From Pinibacter soli (GTDB lineage Bacteria > Bacteroidota > Bacteroidia > Chitinophagales > Chitinophagaceae): a DNA stretch of 64,000 nt. Shown here in pieces: positions 26,342 through 34,780 of this stretch. Location of the stretch: positions 85,465 to 149,464 of the forward strand of contig NZ_JASBRG010000008.1 in assembly GCF_029961145.1 (NCBI RefSeq). The letters are read 5' to 3'. Made by a program: the position numbers and the translations under genes. The notes below the pieces were generated by a model. The model was not told where the DNA came from and searched no databases. It saw only the letters and a program-made list of their open reading frames with translations. Every line of letters starts with the position of its first letter. The stretch's first letter is position 1.

Positions 26342-27127
26342 TTACACCCTAACGGCTTTCACTCTCAGTCTCACATAATCTGCGTACCATACGCCGTCTT
26401 TATAAAAATCGCGTCGTAAATATTCGACTGCTTTTTTGATTACAGTTTCGCTTTCTGCGGCAGAGATTTGCGAAAAGAAAAATCCGCCAAACATTCTGAT
26501 CCAGTTCTCCATTCCGTTTTCGCCTTCCAGTTTGGTGGGTCTGTCGAAATGAGCCGCTGTTGTTACCCTGAAACCGTTTCTTTCCAGCATCACTGTATAT
26601 TCGCTTAATGATGGGAAGAACCAGAATTCATTTGACAATTTATCAGACAATCCTTCAGAGGCCATTGCTTTTTTCACTGCCGTCACAATGCTTTTTACAT
26701 TTCCTCTGCCACCCATTTCTATTACCAGTCTGCCGCCTTTTTTTAAGTTGTCGTACATACGGGCCACTGCTTTTTCTGCATCTGTGACCCAATGTAATGT
26801 TGCATTGGAAAAGATCGCATCAAAGGGTTCGCTGAAAGAAAAGTTCGTCGCGTCTTTGACTTCGAAAGTCAAACCCGGAAAGGTTGCCTTTGCTTTAGCG
26901 ATCATTTCCGGTGATTTGTCCATGCCGCTCACGATTGCTCCGGTTGCCTGAATCTTTGCTGCCAGTTCTCCTGTTCCGCAACCCAGGTCAAGGATATGTT
27001 CTCCTTGCTGAGGCTGCAGCCATTCCAAAACATCCTCTCCGTATTTAGACACGAAGTTGTGTTTGGTGTCGTACAACTCCGCGTTCCATGTTATGTTCGG
27101 GCTATATGTTGTATTCGCTACGCTCAT
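26342..27127 (-). CDS. Class I SAM-dependent methyltransferase
   Basis: The 261-residue product has the SAM-binding motif I HILDLGCGTGELAAKI, the acidic motif II in VSGMDKSPEMIAKAK, and the post-motif FDAIFSNATLHWV that is typical of trans-aconitate methyltransferase-like enzymes. The substrate cannot be deduced. It is embedded between leuC and leuD, each gap carrying a hairpin repeat, and is probably co-transcribed with them. No role in leucine synthesis is known. Confidence 0.88.
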   Translation of the reverse strand: MSVANTTYSPNITWNAELYDTKHNFVSKYGEDVLEWLQPQQGEHILDLGCGTGELAAKIQATGAIVSGMDKSPEMIAKAKATFPGLTFEVKDATNFSFSEPFDAIFSNATLHWVTDAEKAVARMYDNLKKGGRLVIEMGGRGNVKSIVTAVKKAMASEGLSDKLSNEFWFFPSLSEYTVMLERNGFRVTTAAHFDRPTKLEGENGMENWIRMFGGFFFSQISAAESETVIKKAVEYLRRDFYKDGVWYADYVRLRVKAVRV

Positions 27128-27164
27128 AAAATTTGTTTTGTTTCACGCAAAGGACGGAAGGGAG

Positions 27165-27233
27165 AACGCAGATTTTTATGATTGTTAAGATTGATTAAGA
27201 TCATAACTAATCATCACAATGTTAAGGATCTGC
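27165..27233. repeat. Imperfect hairpin repeat between leuC and the methyltransferase gene
   Basis: The left arm GCAGATTTTTATGATTGTTA pairs loosely with the right arm that ends AATGTTAAGGATCTGC. The word GCAGATTTTTA(A/T)GATTGT also starts the hairpin at 28657-28788, so these two form a further small family. Confidence 0.65.
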
Positions 27234-27244
27234 ATTCGTGTATT

Positions 27245-28639
27245 CTAAATCATTTCTCTCACATCGCTTACTACACCGGTAATCGCAGCAGCAGCAGCAG
27301 TCAATGGGCTGGCGAGCAATGTTCTTGCACCCGCGCCCTGGCGACCTTCAAAGTTTCTGTTGCTGGTAGAGATGCAATATTTTCCTGCAGGAATTTTATC
27401 TTCATTCATACCAAGACATGCAGAGCAACCTGGCTGACGAAGCTGGAATCCAGCGGCCTCAAATATTTTATCGATGCCTTCTTCTTTTGCTTGTGCTTCT
27501 ACTTGTTTAGAACCCGGCACGATCCATACTTCCACATCGTCGGATTTCTTTTTGCCTTTTACGAAAGAGGCAACTGCTCTCAGATCCTCGATTCTCGCAT
27601 TGGTACAGCTACCAATGAATACATAATCCACTTTATGACCTTTTATTTTTTCACCTGGCTCAAAGCCCATGTATTGGAGTGATTTCAGGAAAGAAGGTTT
27701 TTCTTTCTCGTCGATCGCTTTTTCAGAAGGAATATTTTCGTTCACGCTAATGCCCATACCAGGGTTGGTACCATAAGTAACCATCGGCTCGATGTCTTCT
27801 GCTTTGATGTTGATTTCTACATCAAATTTTGCATCATCATCTGTGCGTAATGTGTTCCAGTAAGCAACCGCTTTATCCCAGTCAGCACCTTGCGGAGCAA
27901 ATTTTCTGCCTTTTACGTAGTTGATGGTTGTTTCATCAGGAGCGATCAAACCGCCACGGGCACCCATTTCGATGCTCATGTTGCAGATGGTCATACGGGC
28001 TTCCATGCTCAATGCACGGATAGCGCTGCCTGCGTACTCAACGAAGTAACCTGTTGCACCACTGGCAGATATTTTAGAAATGATATAAAGAATAATGTCT
28101 TTAGAAGTAACACCCTTGTGCAATTCACCATCGATGGTAATGCGCATTTGTTTTGGTTTGCTTTGCAACAAACATTGCGTTGCCAAAACCATTTCCACTT
28201 CACTTGTTCCGATACCAAAAGCAATTGAACCAAAAGCACCGTGAGTAGAAGTGTGGCTGTCGCCGCAAACCATCGTCATGCCTGGTTGCGTAACGCCCAG
28301 CTCTGGCCCGATTACGTGAACGATACCTTGATAAGGGTGACCAAGACCATATAATTCAATGCCGAATTCAGCACAGTTGTCTACCAGTTTTTGCACCTGC
28401 ATTTTTGACAATGCTTCTTTAATTGGAAGGTGCTGATCGATCGTAGGAACGTTGTGGTCCGCGGTTGCCACTACTTGCTTTACGTTATGAACCGGGATAC
28501 CTCTTTTGCGAAGACCGTCAAACGCCTGAGGAGAAGTTACTTCGTGAATAAAATGTTTATCGATATATAAAACAGACGGACCTCCCTCGATGCTCTTCAC
28601 CACGTGCTTGTCCCAGATCTTATCAAATAATGTGCTCAT
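27245..28639 (-). CDS. leuC: 3-isopropylmalate dehydratase, large subunit
   Basis: The aconitase-type large subunit carries the [4Fe-4S] cluster. The 464-residue product has cluster cysteines in [16 protein letters not shown] and [11 protein letters not shown], the active-site [14 protein letters not shown], and [11 protein letters not shown] near the C-terminus. Normal length for bacterial LeuC. It lies 188 bases behind leuA. Confidence 0.97.
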   Translation of the reverse strand: MSTLFDKIWDKHVVKSIEGGPSVLYIDKHFIHEVTSPQAFDGLRKRGIPVHNVKQVVATADHNVPTIDQHLPIKEALSKMQVQKLVDNCAEFGIELYGLGHPYQGIVHVIGPELGVTQPGMTMVCGDSHTSTHGAFGSIAFGIGTSEVEMVLATQCLLQSKPKQMRITIDGELHKGVTSKDIILYIISKISASGATGYFVEYAGSAIRALSMEARMTICNMSIEMGARGGLIAPDETTINYVKGRKFAPQGADWDKAVAYWNTLRTDDDAKFDVEINIKAEDIEPMVTYGTNPGMGISVNENIPSEKAIDEKEKPSFLKSLQYMGFEPGEKIKGHKVDYVFIGSCTNARIEDLRAVASFVKGKKKSDDVEVWIVPGSKQVEAQAKEEGIDKIFEAAGFQLRQPGCSACLGMNEDKIPAGKYCISTSNRNFEGRQGAGARTLLASPLTAAAAAITGVVSDVREMI

Positions 28640-28656
28640 GTTATATGTTTTTGGAA

Positions 28657-28810
28657 CGCAGATTTTTAAGATTGTGAAGATTTGTTATGATCTTTTTCTT
28701 TTTGTTCTTGCGTTCTTTTTTGTCTTTGTGGGTGTGATTAAATTCTACAGATCGTTATAAAAAATCATAAAAAATCGTGACAATCTGCCTGCCCGACTAA
28801 AGTCATTCAG
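28657..28810. repeat. Hairpin repeat between leuA and leuC, with a copy of the CCCGACTAAAGTC word
   Basis: GCAGATTTTTAAGATTGT on the left faces ACAATCTGC on the right (ending 28788). Next to it, 28792-28810 repeats the 19-mer CCCGACTAAAGTCATTCAG also seen at 1456-1474, here with GCGGGCG after it, which can close a small hairpin. Confidence 0.7.
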
Positions 28811-28827
28811 GCGGGCGTTCCATTCTC

Positions 28828-29985
28828 TTACGCGCTTGCAAATTGTGTCGCCATTGCTTTCAAATCCTCATCCAGTACTTCTTTCTTTTTGTCGGCTACT
28901 TTCAAAAACTCGCTATAGAGTGTGTCGATATCGTTTCTGTTGAATTCGAAGCCCAGTTTCAGGAAACGGTGAGCCAGTGCAGAACGGCCACTTCTTGCAG
29001 TCAATACGATCTTGGAACCACCGGCACCAACTTCTTCAGGGGTCATGATCTCATAAGTAGTAGCTTCTTTCAAGAAGCCATCCTGGTGAATACCGGAAGA
29101 GTGAGCAAATGCATTTGCACCCACTACCGCCTTGTTAGGCTGCACCGGCATACGCATGGTGTCAGAAACCAGTTGGCTAAGTGGATTTAATTTTTCGGTT
29201 TTAATGTTCGTGAAAAGACCAAGATCGTGATGTTTTTTAATGATCATCACTACTTCTTCCAATGAAGTGTTACCGGCTCTTTCACCGATACCGTTGATGG
29301 TACACTCGATTTGTCTTGCACCTGCAATAGCACCCGCAATGGAGTTGGCAGTAGCAAGGCCAAGGTCATTATGGCAATGGCAGGAAATGATCGCTTTGTC
29401 GATGTTAGGAACGTTGTTCACTAAGTAAGCGATCTTTTCGCCGTATTGATGTGGCAAGCAATAGCCTGTAGTATCTGGAATATTTACAACTGTAGCGCCC
29501 GCAGCGATAACAGTTTCGATCAATTTTGCAAGGAAAGGAAGATCGGCGCGGCCGGCATCTTCTGCGAAGAATTCAACATCTGGTACGAGGTTGCGGGCAA
29601 GTATCGTTGCTTTTCTTGCACGTTCAATAATGTCTTCGCGGGTAGTGTTGAACTTATGTTTGATGTGGATATCAGAAGAACCGATACCTGTGTGGATACG
29701 TGGACGAACCGCATGTTTCAATGCGGCTGCCGCTACTTCGATATCTTTTTGCACGGCACGTGTAAGACCACAGACCGTTGCATTTTTAATTACTTTAGAG
29801 ATTGCTTCCACAGAAGCAAAGTCGCCCGGACTGGATATAGGGAATCCGGCTTCGATAATATCAACACCCAAATCTTCGAGTGCCAATGCAAGTTCTACTT
29901 TTTCAGAAGTATTGAGTTTACAACCGGGAACCTGTTCGCCATCTCTAAGTGTGGTGTCAAAAATTTGGATTTGATTTGAAGCCAT
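28828..29985 (-). CDS. leuA: 2-isopropylmalate synthase, short form without regulatory domain
   Basis: It condenses acetyl-CoA with 2-oxoisovalerate, the first committed step to leucine. The 385-residue product has the DRE-TIM signature [14 protein letters not shown], the metal-binding [14 protein letters not shown] and the subdomain HSSGIHQDG. It ends at the linker and lacks the ~120-residue C-terminal leucine-binding domain found in E. coli LeuA (523 residues). Feedback inhibition through that domain is therefore not expected. A related homocitrate or citramalate activity is less likely given leuB, C and D in the same cluster. Confidence 0.92.
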   Translation of the reverse strand: MASNQIQIFDTTLRDGEQVPGCKLNTSEKVELALALEDLGVDIIEAGFPISSPGDFASVEAISKVIKNATVCGLTRAVQKDIEVAAAALKHAVRPRIHTGIGSSDIHIKHKFNTTREDIIERARKATILARNLVPDVEFFAEDAGRADLPFLAKLIETVIAAGATVVNIPDTTGYCLPHQYGEKIAYLVNNVPNIDKAIISCHCHNDLGLATANSIAGAIAGARQIECTINGIGERAGNTSLEEVVMIIKKHHDLGLFTNIKTEKLNPLSQLVSDTMRMPVQPNKAVVGANAFAHSSGIHQDGFLKEATTYEIMTPEEVGAGGSKIVLTARSGRSALAHRFLKLGFEFNRNDIDTLYSEFLKVADKKKEVLDEDLKAMATQFASA

Positions 29986-30089
29986 AGTAATAAATTGATT
30001 TTTAAAACGCTGTCTGCATTAAATTTGTGTACTTGCATAACATAAACCTGCATATTCGAAAGTATTTATCTCTAAGGGGGATAAAAAAT

Positions 30090-30118
30090 CAAAGTAAAGG
30101 GTGTTTTACAGGATGCAA
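30090..30118 (-). promoter_or_regulatory. Possible promoter of the leu cluster
   Basis: The minus strand shows TTG (30116-30118), 18 bases, then TTACTTTG (30090-30097), 7 of 8 to TAnnTTTG. The leader would be ~100 bases with no Leu-codon run and no terminator, so no attenuator of the ilv kind is seen here. Confidence 0.4.
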
Positions 30119-30178
30119 TCAAGACAAAATTTAGCTAAAACGCTCATTAGCATTGAATTGTAAAGAAAAGTAAATACG

Positions 30179-31735
30179 ATGCCCAACCGCTCAACAGATG
30201 CTTTATTTCAGCTTATTAAATCGCTCGAAAAGTCGGAAAAAAGGAATTTTAAGCTATATGTAAACAGGAATAGTTCGACCGAGGACCTGAAAACGGTGCA
30301 ACTTTTTGATGCTCTGGATAAAATGGAAAACTACGATGAGCCGCTTTTACTGAAGAAAAATCCCGAAATACGAAAACAGCAGCTTTCCAATATTAAAGCC
30401 AGCCTATACAGACAAATATTATCCAGTCTTCGCCTTATAAAAGATGCAGATAATATTGATATTCAACTAAATGAGTTGATGGGTTTTGCCAGGATCCTTT
30501 ATAACAAGGGCCTTTATTTGCAAAGTTTGAAAACGCTGGAAAAGCTAAAGGAAATCGCTTCGGAGCACAACCAGGTCACTTTCATGCAGCAGGCACTTTT
30601 CTTTGAGAAAAAAATTGAAATGCTGCACATTACACGCAGTATGCAGGACAGGGCAGAAAAACTCACCGAGCAGGCAGATTACGTAAACAAAAGACTGAAT
30701 ATCATCAGCCAGCTTTCAGACCTTTCCCTGCTGCTTTACAGCTGGTACATTAAAAATGGCCATGCTCGCAATGAAAAAGACGAGGAAGAGGTAGATAAGT
30801 TTTTTGAAAGACACCTTGTTAATATAGATGGAGAGAATATCACGGGTTTCTACGGAAGGCTCTACTGGTACCAAAGTAATTGCTGGAAAGGGTTTATAAA
30901 GCAAAATTTTCTCCAGTATTATCGCTACACACAAAAATGGTTTGACCTCTTTGAGTACAATAAGAAAATGATTCCTGTAGAATCTATCTATTATCTGAAG
31001 GCAATGCACAACTTACTAAGTGCTCATTTTGCACTGGGCAATCGCGGTAAGTTTGCGGAAGTTCTTAAAGCGCTGGAAGAATTTTCAGAAACCAAAGAAG
31101 TGGTGCAAAATGCCAACACGAAAATTCAGACATTCATTTACCTCTACACTGCAAAAATAAACAAGCATTTTATGGAAGGTACTTTTACGGAAGGCCTTTA
31201 CCTGGTGCAGGAAATTGAGGACAGGATTGAAGAATATGAACTGCAGATAGACCGCCACCGTATTTTGGTGCTGTATTATAAAATTGCCTGCTTATACTTT
31301 GGAAGCGGCGACAATGAAAAAGCAATTGATTATTTAAATAAAATCATTCACTGGAAAGTGGACCTTCGCACGGACTTACAATGTTACGCTCGTCTGCTGC
31401 ACCTGATCGCCCATTACGAACTGGGCAATTTTGATCTGCTGGAATATCTCACCAAATCTGTTTATCGCTTCATGGCGAAAATGGAAAACCTCAGTTTGGT
31501 GGAAGAGGAGATGTTCAAATTTTTGCGCAGCGCCTTTCAACTTTCTCCGAAGGAAATAAAACCTGCTTTTGAAAAGTTACTGGATAAATTAAAGCACCAG
31601 GAAAATAATCGCTTCGAAACCCGCGCATTTCAATATCTCGATGTCATTTCATGGCTTGAAAGTAAGATACAGGGCCGCCAGGTGCAGGACATAATAAGGG
31701 AGAAGTATTTGGATAGAAAGAAAACTAGTTGTTAG
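30179..31735 (+). CDS. All-helical repeat protein of unknown function
   Basis: The 518-residue product has no signal peptide or membrane segment. It is built of amphipathic helical pairs resembling tetratricopeptide repeats, for example GLYLQSLKTLEKLKEIA and GDNEKAIDYLNKIIHW, with charged loops. No catalytic motif is seen. It is divergent from leuA with 193 bases between. A cytoplasmic scaffold or regulatory role is only a guess from the fold. Confidence 0.82.
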   Translation: MPNRSTDALFQLIKSLEKSEKRNFKLYVNRNSSTEDLKTVQLFDALDKMENYDEPLLLKKNPEIRKQQLSNIKASLYRQILSSLRLIKDADNIDIQLNELMGFARILYNKGLYLQSLKTLEKLKEIASEHNQVTFMQQALFFEKKIEMLHITRSMQDRAEKLTEQADYVNKRLNIISQLSDLSLLLYSWYIKNGHARNEKDEEEVDKFFERHLVNIDGENITGFYGRLYWYQSNCWKGFIKQNFLQYYRYTQKWFDLFEYNKKMIPVESIYYLKAMHNLLSAHFALGNRGKFAEVLKALEEFSETKEVVQNANTKIQTFIYLYTAKINKHFMEGTFTEGLYLVQEIEDRIEEYELQIDRHRILVLYYKIACLYFGSGDNEKAIDYLNKIIHWKVDLRTDLQCYARLLHLIAHYELGNFDLLEYLTKSVYRFMAKMENLSLVEEEMFKFLRSAFQLSPKEIKPAFEKLLDKLKHQENNRFETRAFQYLDVISWLESKIQGRQVQDIIREKYLDRKKTSC

Positions 31736-31790
31736 TTGTTTGGTTTGCCTCGTGGTAATCCGCCTACCAAATGTGCGCAAGAGTTTTTTT

Positions 31791-31886
31791 CAACACTAAG
31801 GCACTAAAGGCACTAAGCTCCTAAGGAGTGCCTGAAATTTAAGCCATTTCTTTGCGAAACTTAGTGGCCTTAGTGTCTTAGTGGTA
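31791..31886. repeat. Imperfect hairpin repeat of the cactaaggcactaa type
   Basis: The left arm CACTAAGGCACTAAAGGCAC pairs with a right arm reading TTAGTGGCCTTAGTGTCTTA, between convergent genes. It may terminate transcription from both sides. Its word content is different from the repeat families in the ilv/leu region. Confidence 0.75.
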
Positions 31887-31927
31887 AACCTCGCACTTCG
31901 ACCTCAATGACAGATAGACTTAAACAA

Positions 31928-32425
31928 TTACTGTTTCTCCACATACATTTCCCCGTCAGTAATGCTCACTGCACTCGTTCCGTTGTACGCTTTTGCGCTA
32001 AAGGAGCCTTTGATCGCTTTGTTGGTAATTTCAGTTATCTCGAGTTTTACGAATTCATCCGTGTTGTGAGGAAGATTTGAAGTAGCGTATTTTTTGCCAT
32101 CCTTATCGTAGTAGCTGAAATTTAATGTTGTCGTGAACTTGGGCACATCAGCAGGATTAATATGTGCAACATTGGCGCCGTTCAATGCGAACTCAATATT
32201 GTCAGGTGTTGCTTCTAATGCTGAATCTAGTAGAGACGCACGGAAAAAGTTAATGCCGACATTTTGCGGAACGCTATATTGAAAAGTGGCCTGGTAATTA
32301 AAGTTTTGCTGCTCACCATTTACCTTGAAATTGATATGATAAGCTGACGAACCGGAATCGTTATTTTTTTTGCAGCCTGCAAAGATTAATAAAGCCAGGC
32401 AGCATACTGCTGTTATAAACTTCAT
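31928..32425 (-). CDS. Small lipoprotein of unknown function
   Basis: The 165-residue product has a lipobox signal (MKFITAVCCLALLIFAGCKKN, Cys 18). The mature part is beta-rich and ends in IKGSFSAKAYNGTSAVSITDGEMYV, a pattern common among small Bacteroidota lipoproteins. No function is recognised. It is divergent from the ECF sigma gene, 172 bases away. Confidence 0.78.
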   Translation of the reverse strand: MKFITAVCCLALLIFAGCKKNNDSGSSAYHINFKVNGEQQNFNYQATFQYSVPQNVGINFFRASLLDSALEATPDNIEFALNGANVAHINPADVPKFTTTLNFSYYDKDGKKYATSNLPHNTDEFVKLEITEITNKAIKGSFSAKAYNGTSAVSITDGEMYVEKQ

Positions 32426-32597
32426 AGACGGTTGTTAGAGTTTGTGAGTTCTTAAAAATAGTGAATAATTCTACTTTTCAACTATGCAAAAAGGAGAGTT
32501 CACGATAAGGTAAAAAGATGTTCTCTAAAAAAAGTTCCACTGCATTTAAAAATTACTGGGAAAATCTGTTTTAATTTGTTCAATACCTAAGCTAGGC

Positions 32598-33134
32598 ATG
32601 AGTAATTTTGGCGACCATTTAATACTGCAATTGATCAAGGAAGGGCAGATTGAAGGATACCGGGCATTATTTGCCAGGTATTACAAGCCGTTATGCATGC
32701 AAGCCTATTTACTGCTTAAGAACAATGAGGACGCTGAAGATGTGGTACAATCGACTTTCATTTATTTGTGGAACAATAAGAAATTCGAAAATATTGAGAC
32801 CTCATTATCAGCCTACCTGGGAACTTCCGTACGGCACGCCTGCCTGAGCCATTTGCGCAAATCGAGAAGGGAGCAGGAAGGAATGGACGATTACCTTACC
32901 TTAAATGCATCCTCCGATCATCATGATGTAGAATACATGGATGAAGTGTTTAAAAAAATGGAGGGTGAAATAGAACAATTGCCCACACAGTGCAAGCAGA
33001 TCTTTCAGCTGGTATACTTTGAAAAGAAGAGTTACCAGGAAGCGGCGGATGTTTTGGGCGTGTCAATTAACACAGTAAAAACACAATTGAAGATTGCCAT
33101 GAGCCGTTTACGGGAGGCCATGAAGGGACAATAA
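32598..33134 (+). CDS. RNA polymerase ECF sigma factor (FecI-like)
   Basis: The 178-residue sigma-70 family protein has region 2 (KNNEDAEDVVQSTFIYLWNN, -10 recognition) and region 4 (SYQEAADVLGVSINTVKTQL helix-turn-helix, -35 recognition). It is followed by an anti-sigma gene and a SusC homologue with an STN domain. That is the standard layout of trans-envelope signalling, in which substrate binding at the outer membrane releases the sigma factor to transcribe the transporter genes. Confidence 0.94.
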   Translation: MSNFGDHLILQLIKEGQIEGYRALFARYYKPLCMQAYLLLKNNEDAEDVVQSTFIYLWNNKKFENIETSLSAYLGTSVRHACLSHLRKSRREQEGMDDYLTLNASSDHHDVEYMDEVFKKMEGEIEQLPTQCKQIFQLVYFEKKSYQEAADVLGVSINTVKTQLKIAMSRLREAMKGQ

Positions 33135-33239
33135 ATTGATATCGGGCGAACAAAGCATTGATTTGAAAAAAATGTTTAAAAAACATAGAAATCCTTTCAC
33201 CTGATTTTTGAAAAAAACACTCTATACATAAATGAACTT

Positions 33240-34406
33240 ATGCCATTTGATCAAGACCATATAGAACAACTCATCGTCCAGAAGCTTATGGGAGAAATTA
33301 CTCCGCAGGAAAATGATGAATTGGAGCTGCTGATACAGGAAAACGAATCGGCGAAAGCACTATGGCTCGACATGAAGAATGCGCATGATCTTTTTTCTGC
33401 CGGCACAGCCGCCAATGACTTTGATGACAAGAAAGCCTGGGAAAAAATAGAAAGTCAACTGATAATTTCTCCAACTATAAGCGTTCAGAAAGGGTCGTCT
33501 ACTTTTTTTACAAGAAAAAAATCGCTCGTTTTTGCCGCATTATTTTTTGTAATAGCTGTTGGCGGAGCTGTGTTGCTGTTTAATAAAAAGGAAAAGCATC
33601 CGGCACTGGCGTACAAAGGCGTCGTGTTGAGAATGTCCAACGGAAAAGCCATTGAAATTCCGAGCGGCGAACAGGAAATGAATGTGGAGCAGTCAGGTTC
33701 AGATGCTTCTTTTAGGCTGACAGACGGGAGCATTTTAACATCTGCCAGTAAGGAAAAGCTCAACAAAGACGAATACAATACTATATACGTTCCTGCGGGA
33801 AAGGATTACCACATGGTGCTTCCCGATGGATCTGAGGTGTGGTTGAATGCACTAACAGAATTCAGGTTTCCATTATCTTTTTCAGGCGATACCAGAACGG
33901 TTTCTATCAAAGGTGAAGGATTTTTTAAAGTGACTCATCAGAGCAGCAGACCGTTTATTGTGAAAAGTCCTGAGATGAACGTAAAAGTTTTGGGAACAGA
34001 ATTCAATATCATATGCTACGAAGACGAACCTGAAAAAACTTCTTTGGTAACCGGAAAGGTTGCATTGCAGGCGCATAACGGTAAGGATACTGTGCTTATT
34101 CCTGGTAAAGAAGCAACGATCGATAACGGTAAATTTCAAATTGCAGATTTTGAAGAAGATGTTACCCTGTCGTGGTTAAAAGGCATCTATGTATTTAACA
34201 ACCAGGATTTGCGTCACTTGCAATCCATCATAAAAAGATGGTACAATATGGAAGTGGTAATTGAAGAGGAAACCCTTGCTAATAAAAGGTTTACAGGCAC
34301 TGTTGAAAAAAATAAACCGATCGAGGAATTTCTCAATTCCCTTACAAAAAGTTCCGATTTAAAATTCCATGTGAAGAACCAGCAGGTGGTTTTTCATTCA
34401 AAATAA
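33240..34406 (+). CDS. FecR-type anti-sigma factor, inner membrane
   Basis: The 388-residue product has an N-terminal cytoplasmic region expected to hold the sigma factor, one membrane span at about residues 97-112 (SLVFAALFFVIAVGGAVLLF), a periplasmic FecR domain (TIYVPAGKDYHMVLPDGSEV, VKVLGTEFNIICYEDE) and a DUF4974 C-terminal domain (GIYVFNNQDLRHLQSIIKRW) that should contact the STN domain of the SusC protein. It lies 105 bases behind the sigma gene. Confidence 0.94.
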   Translation: MPFDQDHIEQLIVQKLMGEITPQENDELELLIQENESAKALWLDMKNAHDLFSAGTAANDFDDKKAWEKIESQLIISPTISVQKGSSTFFTRKKSLVFAALFFVIAVGGAVLLFNKKEKHPALAYKGVVLRMSNGKAIEIPSGEQEMNVEQSGSDASFRLTDGSILTSASKEKLNKDEYNTIYVPAGKDYHMVLPDGSEVWLNALTEFRFPLSFSGDTRTVSIKGEGFFKVTHQSSRPFIVKSPEMNVKVLGTEFNIICYEDEPEKTSLVTGKVALQAHNGKDTVLIPGKEATIDNGKFQIADFEEDVTLSWLKGIYVFNNQDLRHLQSIIKRWYNMEVVIEEETLANKRFTGTVEKNKPIEEFLNSLTKSSDLKFHVKNQQVVFHSK

Positions 34407-34780
34407 TTGATCGTAGGGACGCATGACAATGCGTCTCCTGAAATTCGGGCTGCGTCGTCATCCAACGAACCTTGCACCGACATTCATGCGTGCCAATCCT
34501 AATAAATTGCACTGGTCATTTGGGTGTTACGGAGACGCATTATCATGCGTCTCTACGGGCGTAACATGCCAACCCAATCCTTAACCTGTTTATCCATCAG
34601 CCTTCAGGCAATTTTCAATTTTCAACCTTCATTTTCCATTCTCAAAACGTCCCCGCAAAGGCCATCACATTGCCCGCAAAATAATTTTTTAAAAAAACTT
34701 AACTTTTTCTTCACCCGTTCGAAAGGAAACTGATTCTAATAGTGTTGAATAGATTTTAAAACCAAAGTTTTTCAACTGCT
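34407..34780. other. Gap upstream of the SusC-like gene
   Basis: No gene is seen. The first half is the inverted repeat 34412-34560, the second half is AT-rich and contains short tttcaattttcaa words. It should contain the promoter recognised by the ECF sigma factor, but no motif can be named from one site. Confidence 0.5.
34412..34560. repeat. Inverted repeat with GAGACGCAT palindromic ends
   Basis: The left end GTAGGGACGCATGACAATGC and the right end GCATTATCATGCGTCTCTAC are each palindromic and also complementary to each other, about 150 bases apart. The same GAGACGCAT word is at 14885-14908. It looks like a small non-autonomous repeat element. Confidence 0.75.

Noticed and set aside
29960-30155. 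Possible leucine leader ORFs upstream of leuA
   Set aside because: One 15-codon ORF has four Leu codons (minus strand, about 30108-30155) but no Leu run, terminator or fitting promoter. Another overlaps the leuA start without a stop nearby.
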